NCBI GenBank assembly: GCA_003171295.1
Contig: PMYF01000872.1
Span: 1 to 9,520 of the forward strand
Source of the DNA: Acidobacteriota bacterium
Lineage (GTDB): Bacteria > Acidobacteriota > Terriglobia > UBA7540
Length of the DNA: 9,520 nt
Reading direction: 5' to 3'
The notes under the pieces were generated by a model. The model was given only the letters and a program-made list of their open reading frames with translations, was not told the origin of the DNA and made no database searches. Position 1 is the first letter of the stretch. Every line of letters starts with the position of its first letter. A program made the position numbers and the translations under genes. This document shows, one piece after another, positions 1-6,345 of this stretch.

Positions 1-963
1 CTCAATCGTTCGCGGCAGCGGTCACCAAATCTACGGGCCTCAGATCGCCTCGTCGCAGGCCTGTGTGCTCTCCTCCTTCGCCCCGCCCGCCTCATCCGTT
101 CAGCCATCGTTCTGAAACCTTCGACTCTCTTGAACCTCCACCAGGCTCTGAGGAACCGAAAATATCGCATCCTCTTCTCATCCAAGCACAGGGGGAGGCC
201 CGGCCCAAAAGGACCCAGCAGAGAACTCATTGAAGCCGTTGTCCAAACGAAGCAGCGCAATCCCACCTGGGGCTGCCCGCGAATTGCTCAACAGATTGCC
301 TTGGCTTTCGACATCCCCATCGACAAAGACGTGGTTCGAAGGATTCTCGCCCGTCACTACCGACCGGAACAGGACTCCGGGGGGCCATCCGGGCTGACCT
401 TCATTGGACACCTGAAGGACAGTGTCTGGAGCGCGGACCTCTTTCGCTGCGAATCGGCAGTGTTGCGGACTCACTGGATATTGGTCATCATGGATCAATA
501 CACGCGCCGGATCATTGGCTTTGGCCTGCATGCCGGCGCGGTCGACGGTATCGCCCTTTGCCGGATGTTCAACCGCGCCATTCGAGGCCACCGCTCCATC
601 CCGAAATACCTCAGTTCTGATAACGACCCGCTTTATCGTTTTCATCAATGGCAAGCCAACCTGCGAATCCTGGAGGTGGCCGAAATCAAAACCGTGCCCT
701 ACGTTCCCTTGTCCCATCCCTTTGTGGAGCGGTTGATCGGCACCCTCCGCCGAGAGTGCTTGGATCGTACGCTCTTCTGGACAACCGCCGATCTCGAAAG
801 CAAGCTGCTCGATTTCAAAACCTATTTTAACCATCATCGCACGCATAGCGCACGGGCGGGGCGACCACCCGAGGACGCACCGACTCGGTCGGTCGCGAAC
901 CTCCAATCTTATCGATGGGAATCTCACTGCCGAGGCCTGTATCAAACACCGATAGCTGCCTAA
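1..963 (+). CDS. Integrase-core (DDE) transposase, 5' end outside window
   Basis: The protein is a DDE recombinase with an rve-type integrase core, as in IS481/IS3-like transposases, and would cut and join element ends. The frame is open from base 1. A TTG at 130 could be read as a start, but the residues before it (for example SPNLRASDRL, and the IVLKPSTLL stretch) fit the usual N-terminal part of this family, so I treat the gene as 5'-partial. Counting from the TTG, the catalytic triad is D103 (WSADLF), D164 (SSDNDP) and E200 (FVERLIGTLRRECLD), giving the D(35)E spacing of this class. The C-terminus (YRWESHCRGLYQTPIAA) looks complete and there is no internal stop, so the visible part appears intact. 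The family call rests on motif recognition; the exact IS family and element ends are not resolved. Confidence 0.88.
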   Translation, partial: LNRSRQRSPNLRASDRLVAGLCALLLRPARLIRSAIVLKPSTLLNLHQALRNRKYRILFSSKHRGRPGPKGPSRELIEAVVQTKQRNPTWGCPRIAQQIALAFDIPIDKDVVRRILARHYRPEQDSGGPSGLTFIGHLKDSVWSADLFRCESAVLRTHWILVIMDQYTRRIIGFGLHAGAVDGIALCRMFNRAIRGHRSIPKYLSSDNDPLYRFHQWQANLRILEVAEIKTVPYVPLSHPFVERLIGTLRRECLDRTLFWTTADLESKLLDFKTYFNHHRTHSARAGRPPEDAPTRSVANLQSYRWESHCRGLYQTPIAA

Positions 964-1192
964 TCCCCCACAGACTCTGGTCGCTGTCGTATACCCGGGA
1001 ACTTGGCACAGCCAGACTTCCTGATTCCGTCTCTGGATCAGCGAAGCCCGTTCGCCGATTGGACAGTGTCGCCGCGATGCATTCCTGTGAATCGAGGTTT
1101 CTCAGTTTCCGCCATCGGCTATAAAACCGGCTTCAATATCAATTCGCCAGCGACAGGCTTCAATTGGGTCCTGTCGCCGCCTCCACAATACC
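964..1192. other. Non-coding gap after the transposase
   Basis: I see no gene with a plausible start and ribosome binding site here, no clear terminator hairpin followed by a T-tract, and no obvious inverted repeat marking the end of the upstream transposase element. Short open frames across it have no recognisable protein signature. Together with the next two entries it forms a 600-base stretch without an intact gene. Confidence 0.5.
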
Positions 1193-1351
1193 TCTTGGCT
1201 ACTCATTATCATTTTGTTGTTAGTTTTGGGTGGCGGTGGGGGTTACTACGGCCATAGCCGCTGGGGTTACGGTGGCGGCGCAGGCATCGGGCTAGGCACC
1301 GTATTAATTCTGTATGGCCGAAATGGCGCCGGTCCTTCTACAGTTCCTTAG
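1193..1351 (+). pseudogene. Remnant of a small Gly-rich hydrophobic (DUF3309-like) protein
   Basis: One forward frame reads a hydrophobic run (LIIILLLVLGG), then GGGYYGHSRWGYGGG and GIGLGTVLIL, and then diverges to a stop at 1349-1351. This is the plan of very small membrane proteins of the DUF3309 type: hydrophobic helix, Gly/Tyr/Arg-Trp loop, second hydrophobic helix. Two things indicate decay. There is no ATG or GTG before the hydrophobic run (only Ser-Trp-Leu codons), and the second helix breaks off into unrelated residues (YGRNGAGPSTVP), as expected after a frameshift. Members of this group are usually about 50 residues long; their function is unknown. The similarity is from memory of the family pattern. 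Confidence 0.45.
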
Positions 1352-1486
1352 CGCCGGGGGCGTATGGTCGGCCCAACCGAAAACTATCCACAAACGGGCT
1401 TCGGGTCCCCGAAAGTTCTCCGGCAGATAGCCGCGAAACTCGGAATCGGGTATGGCACGGTGAGAGCCCGGCTGAAGACGAGCTAA
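1352..1486 (+). pseudogene. Possible C-terminal stub of a serine recombinase (resolvase HTH)
   Basis: In the forward frame after the stop at 1351, about 40 codons read through to TAA at 1484-1486. The start resembles the linker before a resolvase helix-turn-helix (RRGRMVGP), and the end reads VLRQIAAKLGIGYGTVRARL, which fits the 'IA..LG.G..TV' DNA-recognition helix of resolvase/invertase C-termini. The catalytic serine domain is absent, so this would be only a 3' scrap. An ATG exists at 1364 but lacks a good ribosome binding site. A chance match to a generic HTH pattern is possible. Confidence 0.35.
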
Positions 1487-1563
1487 AAACCCCGCCGTAA
1501 TCGTGCCCGCCAAATGGTTCAAAGAAAGAACTTAACCAGGGCGCTACCGGCGGGCGGAAATTA

Positions 1564-1956
1564 TTAGTTTGCCGCTCGCGTCTTGACCGTGGGAGGAGGC
1601 TCGCCGAGCGGCCTTGGCATACCTACGGGCCTCTCCACGCAAATCACCCTGCCGAGAATCTCGCTTCGTCCCACTTCCTTGTCGGCACACGCCGAGGCAT
1701 CACCTTTAGTGATGTACCGCATCTCGGCGGCGTTGATTTCAACGATTCGATGGATGAGCAGGCCTTCTCGGAGCGAATCTACCAGCACAACTTCACCCAG
1801 ACATGGCGGCCGGTTGTGCAGAGGCGCAACATGTACAACCTCGTTATGGACAACAGTAGGCGTCATGCTCCCACCACGCGCACTAAATCGGACCGTGGCT
1901 CCCCGCGCCAAGATATCTTTCAATAGCCCGCGAAAATCGAGGGAAGCTATTTGCAT
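1564..1956 (-). CDS. Small S26-type (Ser/His) peptidase, probable leader peptidase of the RiPP-like cassette
   Basis: The 130-residue protein has the signal-peptidase-like S24/S26 fold signature: GGSMTPTV with probable nucleophile Ser30, GEVVLVDS, then LLIHRIVEI with His69, and YITKGDAS followed by ILGRVI. His at the general-base position is typical of the SipW/ER-type S26B branch rather than the Ser/Lys type. I see no membrane-spanning segment, so unlike true signal peptidases it is probably soluble. The frame is open back to 2199, but I chose the ATG at 1956: it directly precedes the conserved part, and the longer N-terminus is an out-of-frame read of the precursor gene. This ATG lies inside the last codons of the peptide gene (10-base overlap), so translation is likely coupled. 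By analogy with other RiPP loci it may cleave the leader; the substrate is inferred from position. Confidence 0.8.
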   Translation of the reverse strand: MQIASLDFRGLLKDILARGATVRFSARGGSMTPTVVHNEVVHVAPLHNRPPCLGEVVLVDSLREGLLIHRIVEINAAEMRYITKGDASACADKEVGRSEILGRVICVERPVGMPRPLGEPPPTVKTRAAN

Positions 1957-2129
1957 ACCGCGGTTGTATCGGAACCACAGGGTCCCAGCCCGCGCGTATC
2001 CGCGTTCGCCACCTTGCAGGTGTCGAGAATGGACTTCTTGCTCTCCAATGTTACCTTCCGAATCACCGGCCGCTGGTACTTGACATCCGACGATTCGTTC
2101 GTGGGCGTAACAGACTTCGTCGTGTTCAT
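1947..2129 (-). CDS. Cys-containing RiPP-like precursor peptide (60 aa)
   Basis: A small ORF of 60 codons with a near-perfect ribosome binding site (AAGGAGGTG, 7 bases before the ATG), the strongest in the cassette, as expected for a peptide needed in excess over its enzymes. Residues 1-16 are polar (Ser/Thr/Asn). Residues 17-35 (KYQRPVIRKVTLESKKSIL) look like a conserved leader of the 'Y..P.I.KV.L....IL' kind that I associate with short Cys peptides beside radical SAM and PqqD genes. The tail has three cysteines, C38 (DTCK), C51 (GPCG) and C59 (AVCK), spaced by Gly/Ser/Thr/Asp-rich sequence, a plausible core for radical crosslinks. It has no hydrophobic signal peptide or membrane segment. 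It lies 86 bases after the radical SAM gene and overlaps the peptidase start. The precursor role is an inference from size, composition and neighbours. Confidence 0.75.
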   Translation of the reverse strand: MNTTKSVTPTNESSDVKYQRPVIRKVTLESKKSILDTCKVANADTRGLGPCGSDTTAVCK

Positions 2130-2133
2130 CGGA

Positions 2134-2145
2134 ACACCTCCTTAG
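2134..2145 (-). promoter_or_regulatory. Strong ribosome binding site of the precursor peptide
   Basis: Read on the minus strand, AAGGAGGTG lies 7 bases before the ATG at 2129 and is almost fully complementary to the 16S 3' end. It fixes the start of the 60-codon gene and argues that this short frame is really translated. The 70 bases further upstream contain no convincing -35/-10 pair, so I cannot say whether the peptide has its own promoter. Confidence 0.7.
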
Positions 2146-2215
2146 ATTTGATCCGCAGTGGCCGCTGGACCTCGGATATGGCACGAAAACAACGTTCACA
2201 AAGGGCCCTGAGACC

Positions 2216-3265
2216 CTAGCACGCCGCCTCCTGAGCGCGCAACTGCGCCACTTGGCAATGGAATTCAGAAGGTTGATGGACCCGGCCGTTCTCCAAGAAT
2301 GCCGTTCCGGGGCAGTTGGTGCAAAAGCCGATCAACCGGCAACTGCCACACGGCGACACCTCGCCCAGGGTGAAACGCTGGGAGCGCAGGGCTGGAAAGT
2401 GCCGGTAGAACCCGTCTAAAAAACTCCCCTGTGTTAAGTCATACGCGGCATATCGTGTCAAGCCGCACATCGACAGTTTGCCGTAGGGGTCGACATGAAA
2501 ATTGCCCTCGCCGGCACCACATGCGTAGACAAGCAGTTCATCGGCGGGCCGGCGTCCGGGCTGGCACAGATTACGCAGTTCCGTCATTCGGCGGTCGTCT
2601 TGCAGATCAAGATCAACGATCTGACGCGGGGAGAGCCGATAGGAGCAGGGTGTAGTCGTACCGTCGATGCACGGGTCCAGCATGGCATCGTATCGGTAGT
2701 CCAGATGGCGCTCTTCGGCGAAGCGCTTGAGCTCCGGCAGTTCATGGTGATTGTCGATTGAGATGGTGGATTTAAGCACAACCTTGATACACCGATCGAG
2801 TAGGATGTCGAGTCCTCGCATGCATGCCGCAAACGAGCCCTCGGTCCGCGTCACCTTCTCATAAGTCTGCGGTGTCGCTCCATACATCGTGATCTCGACT
2901 TTTTTAGGCGGGTACGATGCCAGGAGATCCGCAACTTTCTCCTGGATGCAAGTACCATTGGTGAACAGCGTCACGACAATGCCTTTGCGCCGGACATATC
3001 GATAGATCTCGCCAAAATCGCGACGCAGCAACGGCTCTCCCCCTGTCAACTGAAGTTGGAGGCATCCCGAATCGGCGATCTCGTCGATAATACGGCATAG
3101 CCCTTCCCAATCCAGTTCGGCTGCATGTCCCGGACGTTGTGCACGACAATAGCAGAATCCGCAGTGTAGATTGCACCGAAACGTGAGTTCGAAAACCCCG
3201 TTGAACGGGATGCGCTTCGCATCAAGATGCGTGTGCGTGAACTGGGAGTAGGTAATGGTCTCCAC
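2216..3265 (-). CDS. Radical SAM/SPASM peptide-modifying enzyme
   Basis: A 349-residue radical SAM protein. The [4Fe-4S]-SAM site is the CX3CX2C motif at C31, C35 and C38 (CNLHCGFC), followed by LTGGEP at 73-78, which binds SAM. The C-terminal SPASM domain has its seven cysteines in canonical order: C249-X12-G-X4-C267, then C306-X2-C309-X5-C315-X2-C318, and C337, which would hold two auxiliary clusters. Such enzymes modify ribosomal peptides, for example by making thioether or C-C crosslinks. The frame runs back to an ATG at 3307 inside the pqqD-like gene, but GGAGG at 3272-3276 sits just before tandem GTG codons (3268 and 3265). I place the start at the second (6-base spacing), giving no overlap; the upstream stop codon lies directly before this site (TAGGAGG). 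The substrate is probably the 60-aa peptide downstream. Confidence 0.92.
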   Translation of the reverse strand: METITYSQFTHTHLDAKRIPFNGVFELTFRCNLHCGFCYCRAQRPGHAAELDWEGLCRIIDEIADSGCLQLQLTGGEPLLRRDFGEIYRYVRRKGIVVTLFTNGTCIQEKVADLLASYPPKKVEITMYGATPQTYEKVTRTEGSFAACMRGLDILLDRCIKVVLKSTISIDNHHELPELKRFAEERHLDYRYDAMLDPCIDGTTTPCSYRLSPRQIVDLDLQDDRRMTELRNLCQPGRRPADELLVYACGAGEGNFHVDPYGKLSMCGLTRYAAYDLTQGSFLDGFYRHFPALRSQRFTLGEVSPCGSCRLIGFCTNCPGTAFLENGRVHQPSEFHCQVAQLRAQEAAC

Positions 3266-3275
3266 CACAGGCCTC

Positions 3276-3590
3276 CTACGGAGCGGGTGTCTGCCGAGCG
3301 GCACCATGGATCAGTCCGCTCAATTCCAATTCTCGGAGGTAATCTGCGACATCGCTCCGCGCAACGTCCTCGGCGATATCATACTGGCTCGCAACCAGCC
3401 GGTATATCTCGGCGAAGCTCCGTTGGCCGTCGATCTGTTGCCAGATATAGGCCGCGGTGTCGTTGAGCGCGAAGATGTTCTCCAGGTCGCCGAACTGATG
3501 GGTGATCGGCACGAGCACCACGTCGTTGCCGATCCGGCGTTGGACGACGTCTTCGTCTCGGCAGAACATCTGACATGTTTCGTTCATCAT
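3276..3590 (-). CDS. PqqD-like peptide chaperone
   Basis: A 104-residue protein with a PqqD fold pattern: RDEDVVQRRIGNDVVLVPI, then IFALNDTAAYIWQQIDG, a helical SFAEIYRLVASQYDI, and ARSDVADYLRELELSGLI. PqqD-type proteins are RiPP recognition elements that bind the precursor's leader and hand it to the radical SAM enzyme. The frame is open to an ATG at 3683, but that extension reads through a repeat (3647-3669) and looks non-coding. I prefer the tandem ATG ATG at 3590/3587, with a weak purine-rich GAAAGAAA upstream. It ends in TAG at 3276, directly before the radical SAM ribosome binding site, so the two are almost certainly one transcript. It is the first gene of the cassette as seen here. 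Confidence 0.88.
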   Translation of the reverse strand: MMNETCQMFCRDEDVVQRRIGNDVVLVPITHQFGDLENIFALNDTAAYIWQQIDGQRSFAEIYRLVASQYDIAEDVARSDVADYLRELELSGLIHGAARQTPAP

Positions 3591-3646
3591 GCGATTTCTT
3601 TCGTTGCCGGCAGTCGACCCTGTCTGACCTATTTCTGAGAATTCAC

Positions 3647-3669
3647 CCGGAATTTCCGTTTTGGACTTC
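3647..3669. repeat. 23-bp near-palindromic repeat, copy 1
   Basis: The sequence CCGGAATTTCCGTTTTGGAC plus TTC occurs here and again, with one mismatch, at 4020-4042 in the same orientation. Its core CGGAATTTCCG is a palindrome around a central T. Copy 1 lies 57 bases upstream of the pqqD-like start. It could be an end of a decayed insertion element, a REP-like unit or an operator; the sequence alone does not decide. Confidence 0.7.
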
Positions 3670-4019
3670 AAAAACGGTTCCATTCTACACTGGATATTGC
3701 CGGCACACGGTGAAATGTTTTGCTTTTATCGTAATAGCGTGGTGGCGCAAATCGTCAATGAAATACTGCGAGACCTCGGCTACGCAGTTGATCGCCAGAC
3801 TCTTTCGCAGGCGATTGCACAGCGCTAGAGTTGCTCAATTGGCTAAGCGATTGCAGGGCATGTGATTAGTACTGAGAAACGCCGTTGTCGCCACGTTGCT
3901 CCCGGACTGTTGGCGATCCAGAAACTGGCTTTAGCTGGGTAGAGTGCATCGAAGCCGTGGCTTACGATGTTCGCGTATTGTTCGTGCGATTGAAATCGCT
4001 TTCTCTGGCAACTATTAAG

Positions 4020-4042
4020 CCGGAATTTCCGTTTTGGACCTC
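4020..4042. repeat. 23-bp near-palindromic repeat, copy 2
   Basis: This is the second copy of the repeat at 3647-3669, identical over the first 20 bases and differing at one of the last three. Both are direct, 373 bases apart start to start. The flanks do not match, so the similarity is limited to the 23 bases. Confidence 0.7.
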
Positions 4043-4202
4043 TTGCTCATGCGCATCTTACGCTTCTCCTGCCATCGCCACAACGAAATCTATCACCCCA
4101 GCCAGATCGGGAGTTCCGACGGCACGTTTTTGCCATCTGACGGGTCTCGCTTGTTGCTACGTAATCGATTGTTGAGACACTGCTCCGACCCTCCTCCCTT
4201 GG

Positions 4203-5619
4203 CCCCAGATTTTGCAACCGCAATCGGAGTGCTACCCGCTCGGCACCGGCAGCGCATAGATCCGCCGCAGCATCTGGCCAAACAGTCGCCGGTGCAGATG
4301 TCCCTCGGCCAGCAGGAGCCAATAATAGCGGGCATGCTTGACCAGCCGCCCGCCCGTCTTGACCAACCGCTGCTGCAAGCTGGTCAACGACCAACCGTCG
4401 ATCCTTTTCGGCAGCACCAGCCGCCGCCACAGGTTGCCCAGATTGTAGGCCAGTAGGCTCAATTGTAAGCGTGCTTCATTGGCCCGAAACCGATGACACG
4501 ATAGTCGGGTCCAATGCGTCGCCTGCTTGCCTTCCTTGATCCATTGCTCGGCCGTGCCCCGTTTATTATAGAAACGCACTACCGCCCGGCTGGGCAGGCT
4601 CAGGTTCGTGACGATAAAGCCGACTCGCGGAAAAAGCACGCCGGGATGGTGCTCGACCTTGGCGACGATCCTTCTCGGCTTCGTCCAGCTCCCCGCCTGG
4701 TACGCGAAGCTTTTGTAGCGCACCAGGGGCTTGCGGCTGGGCCTTCCTGGGGGCCGGAACAGGATCTCGGCAACCTCCCATTCCAGGCTCTCGTTGGCGG
4801 GAATGCGGATTGCATACTCCACGCCGCGTTCCTCTAGCGCTTCGTAGACCTCCGGTTTGGCAAAGGCCGCGTCCGCCCGGAAAGCAACATCTTTGCCCTC
4901 CACCCGTTGACGCTCGATCTCGGGTAACAGCAGCTCGTCCCAGCCTTCGGCGCTGTGCACATTGCCCGGACGGAGCTTCGCCGCCAAGCAGTCCCCGTGA
5001 CTATTGAAAAGAAACAGTGGGTGGTAGCAGACCGACTCGAAGTGCCCGTTGTAGGCGCTGCCCTCTTGCTCCCCATGAACTGGACTCTCGCTGGAGTCCA
5101 TGTCGAGCACGACGCGGTCAGAGCCATCAAGAGACTCGGCCTGCCCCAGCGTCTCCCGGTTCAACGCCATCAGCCCGATCAGGTTCTCTTCCCGGGTCAG
5201 CAGCTCGGTCTCGAACCAGTGCAAGGTCGAGGTCAGCGCCGCGCCCCGGTCCCAGATCCTCTGCGAACTGATCAATCGGAACGTCGGGTCGGCGGCCAGT
5301 CGTTCGGCGTCGTTGAGATCCTCGTAGCCCGCCAAACGACTGTAGACCGACTGCCGCAGCAGATCGGTCAGCATGAACTGCTTGTTCAAGCCTTGTCGGG
5401 AGTCGCGCAAGTGTTCCTCGATGAGCTTCTCCAGACCGAGTCGCTCATCCAACTCGCGAACCAGAATCAGGCCACCGTCGGAAATCACTCGCGATCCCTG
5501 GAAATCGACCTTCAAGGAAGCATTAAACGAGAACTGAAAGGGCCGGTTTTGTTTTTCACCCACTGGGTGTGCACCTCCGAGGCATCTTCACTGCGTTCAA
5601 ACCCGCATAAATACTGATG
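4203..5619 (-). mobile_element. IS1380-family insertion sequence (limits tentative)
   Basis: The element is defined by its intact IS1380 transposase. I could not find clear terminal inverted repeats or a target duplication. The best candidate ends are weak: inward from the left, CCCCAGATTTTGC at 4203-4215, and inward from the right on the minus strand, CATCAGTATTTATGC ending at 5619; they align only with gaps (CAG-ATTT-TGC against CAGTATTTATGC). About 1.4 kb is slightly short for the family, so the true ends may lie further out. Confidence 0.35.
4232..5563 (-). CDS. IS1380-family transposase
   Basis: A 443-residue DDE transposase of full family length. The N-terminal part reads VISDGGLILVRELDERLGL and, after an LTDLLRQSVYSRLAGYEDLND segment, the catalytic core follows: VVLDMDSSESPVHG (probable first Asp D156), FRADAAFA (D231) and YNKRGTAEQWIKEGK (Glu near 344). 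WTRLSCHRFRANEARLQL and LAYNLGNLWRRL are also typical. No stop or frameshift is visible, so it may be active. The start is a GTG at 5563 with GGAGGTG about 10 bases upstream; no nearer ATG exists in the frame. It stands alone, directly upstream of the RiPP-like cassette and on the same strand, so read-through into the cassette is possible. Confidence 0.93.
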   Translation of the reverse strand: MGEKQNRPFQFSFNASLKVDFQGSRVISDGGLILVRELDERLGLEKLIEEHLRDSRQGLNKQFMLTDLLRQSVYSRLAGYEDLNDAERLAADPTFRLISSQRIWDRGAALTSTLHWFETELLTREENLIGLMALNRETLGQAESLDGSDRVVLDMDSSESPVHGEQEGSAYNGHFESVCYHPLFLFNSHGDCLAAKLRPGNVHSAEGWDELLLPEIERQRVEGKDVAFRADAAFAKPEVYEALEERGVEYAIRIPANESLEWEVAEILFRPPGRPSRKPLVRYKSFAYQAGSWTKPRRIVAKVEHHPGVLFPRVGFIVTNLSLPSRAVVRFYNKRGTAEQWIKEGKQATHWTRLSCHRFRANEARLQLSLLAYNLGNLWRRLVLPKRIDGWSLTSLQQRLVKTGGRLVKHARYYWLLLAEGHLHRRLFGQMLRRIYALPVPSG

Positions 5620-5791
5620 AAGAATAACGCCTGAAGGTTCGTTGGAAAGACGGCATCTTGGAAATGTGGGCTTGGCAGTCACACTCGGGCACGTACCCAG
5701 TCCCTCTGGGCATTTCAGGATAAGATCTGCGCCAGCCCCGAGTCACGCCCACCGGCGCCCCTCCCTTGAGGAAAGTCGGCCTCGATGGAGG

Positions 5792-6082
5792 CTACTTCTT
5801 TTTGGGAGGTACCACCGCGTCTTTGAACGCCTTCGCCAGACGGAATTTCACCACCGTCTTGGCTGGAATCTTGATGGCCTCCCCGGTCTGAGGATTGCGA
5901 CCCGTGCGAGCCTTGCGATTTACCTTCACCGCCTTGCCCAGCCCGGGAACCACAAACTGCCCGCTGCTCTTGGCTTCCTTTGTGGCCAGAGTGACGAGTT
6001 CTTCGAGCACCGCGACGGCGGCCTTCTTCGGGATTTCCGCCTTCTCGGCCAAATGCGCAACGATCTGAGGTTTTGTCATCAT
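5792..6082 (-). CDS. HU-type histone-like DNA-binding protein
   Basis: A 96-residue basic protein of the HU/IHF family, which binds and bends DNA as a dimer. Visible hallmarks are the N-terminal helices (MTKPQIVAHLAEKAEIPKKAAVAVLEELV), the VPGLGKAVKVNRKARTGRNPQTGE arm with the RNPQTGE signature and the Pro at its tip, and IKIPAKTVVKFRLAKAFKDAV. It ends in PPKKK, a short Lys tail. The frame continues to 6178, but the family N-terminus is MTKPQ, so I use the tandem ATG at 6082/6079; AGAGAGG lies about 13 bases upstream, a rather long spacing. It is a single-gene unit with its own promoter (see 6150-6178). The paralogue type (HupA-like or other) cannot be told. Confidence 0.93.
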   Translation of the reverse strand: MMTKPQIVAHLAEKAEIPKKAAVAVLEELVTLATKEAKSSGQFVVPGLGKAVKVNRKARTGRNPQTGEAIKIPAKTVVKFRLAKAFKDAVVPPKKK

Positions 6083-6149
6083 TGGTTCTACTATTCCTCT
6101 CTGCGTTGGATTGTAAGGATTGCCATGTTGAAATGGTCGTTCAGCCCCC

Positions 6150-6178
6150 ACTGTACGTAACGCACGGATGGCTGTCAA
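6150..6178 (-). promoter_or_regulatory. Sigma70-like promoter of the HU gene
   Basis: On the minus strand a perfect TTGACA (6178-6173) is followed after 17 bases by TACAGT (6155-6150), the best -35/-10 pair I found in the window. It would give a leader of roughly 60 bases before the HU start. Confidence 0.6.
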
Positions 6179-6181
6179 GGC

Positions 6182-6201
6182 AGTTGCGGAGAGTTGCGGA
6201 G
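6182..6201. repeat. Tandem 10-bp duplication
   Basis: AGTTGCGGAG occurs twice in direct tandem, just upstream of the -35 box of the HU promoter. It may be a simple replication slip. Confidence 0.6.
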
Positions 6202-6270
6202 AGGCGTCTCAACCACGCCGCAAGGAGATCTTTCTTCCGCGTTCGTTGCCCCTCCAGCACGATTGTGGCT

Positions 6271-6324
6271 ATGTGCATTCGCTACCGGCTGTCGGGCACT
6301 CAAGAGGTCGCGGGGTTTATTTGA
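6271..6324 (+). pseudogene. Possible N-terminal stub of an SRAP (SOS response-associated) protein
   Basis: The forward reading MCIRYRLSGTQEVAGFI, ending in TGA at 6322-6324, follows the SRAP/HMCES N-terminal pattern 'MC.RY.L....E...F', in which Cys2 is the catalytic residue that crosslinks to abasic sites. Only 17 residues are present, no later SRAP motif is seen in any forward frame, and the ribosome binding site is poor. If real it is a truncated scrap; a chance match is quite possible. Confidence 0.22.
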
Positions 6325-6345
6325 GGCAGCCCACCTCTTCGAATC

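Larger units (their letters stand above)
3591..4231. other. Non-coding region upstream of the RiPP-like cassette
   Basis: About 640 bases with no convincing gene. It should contain the cassette promoter, but I could not pick a good -35/-10 pair. It holds two direct copies of a 23-bp near-palindromic repeat (see the repeat entries) and two copies of the 9-mer TTGCCGGCA (3604-3612 and 3697-3705). A forward frame at 3715-3828 (ATG to TAG, 37 aa, with SVVAQIVNEILRDLGYAVD) has protein-like composition but no recognisable family and a poor ribosome binding site; it may be a fragment of a lost gene. The part from 4040 to 4231 flanks the 3' end of the IS1380 transposase. Confidence 0.5.

Noticed and set aside
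178..945. Long minus-strand open frame (255 codons)
   Set aside because: It lies antisense to the DDE transposase, whose motifs are unmistakable; the antisense translation has no recognisable domain.
1957..2199. N-terminal extension of the S26 peptidase (to an ATG at 2199)
   Set aside because: It is the other-frame reading of the precursor gene, which has the strong ribosome binding site; the peptidase domain begins right after ATG 1956.
2146..2215. Terminator or promoter between the radical SAM and precursor genes
   Set aside because: The GGGCCC-containing inverted repeat is too short and lacks a T-tract, and no -35/-10 pair of normal spacing was found.
3591..3683. N-terminal extension of the PqqD-like protein
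   Set aside because: The extension runs through the 23-bp repeat and is not PqqD-like; the tandem ATG at 3590/3587 fits the family length.
4955..5617. Long plus-strand open frame (220 codons)
   Set aside because: It is antisense to the IS1380 transposase and explained by its codon bias.
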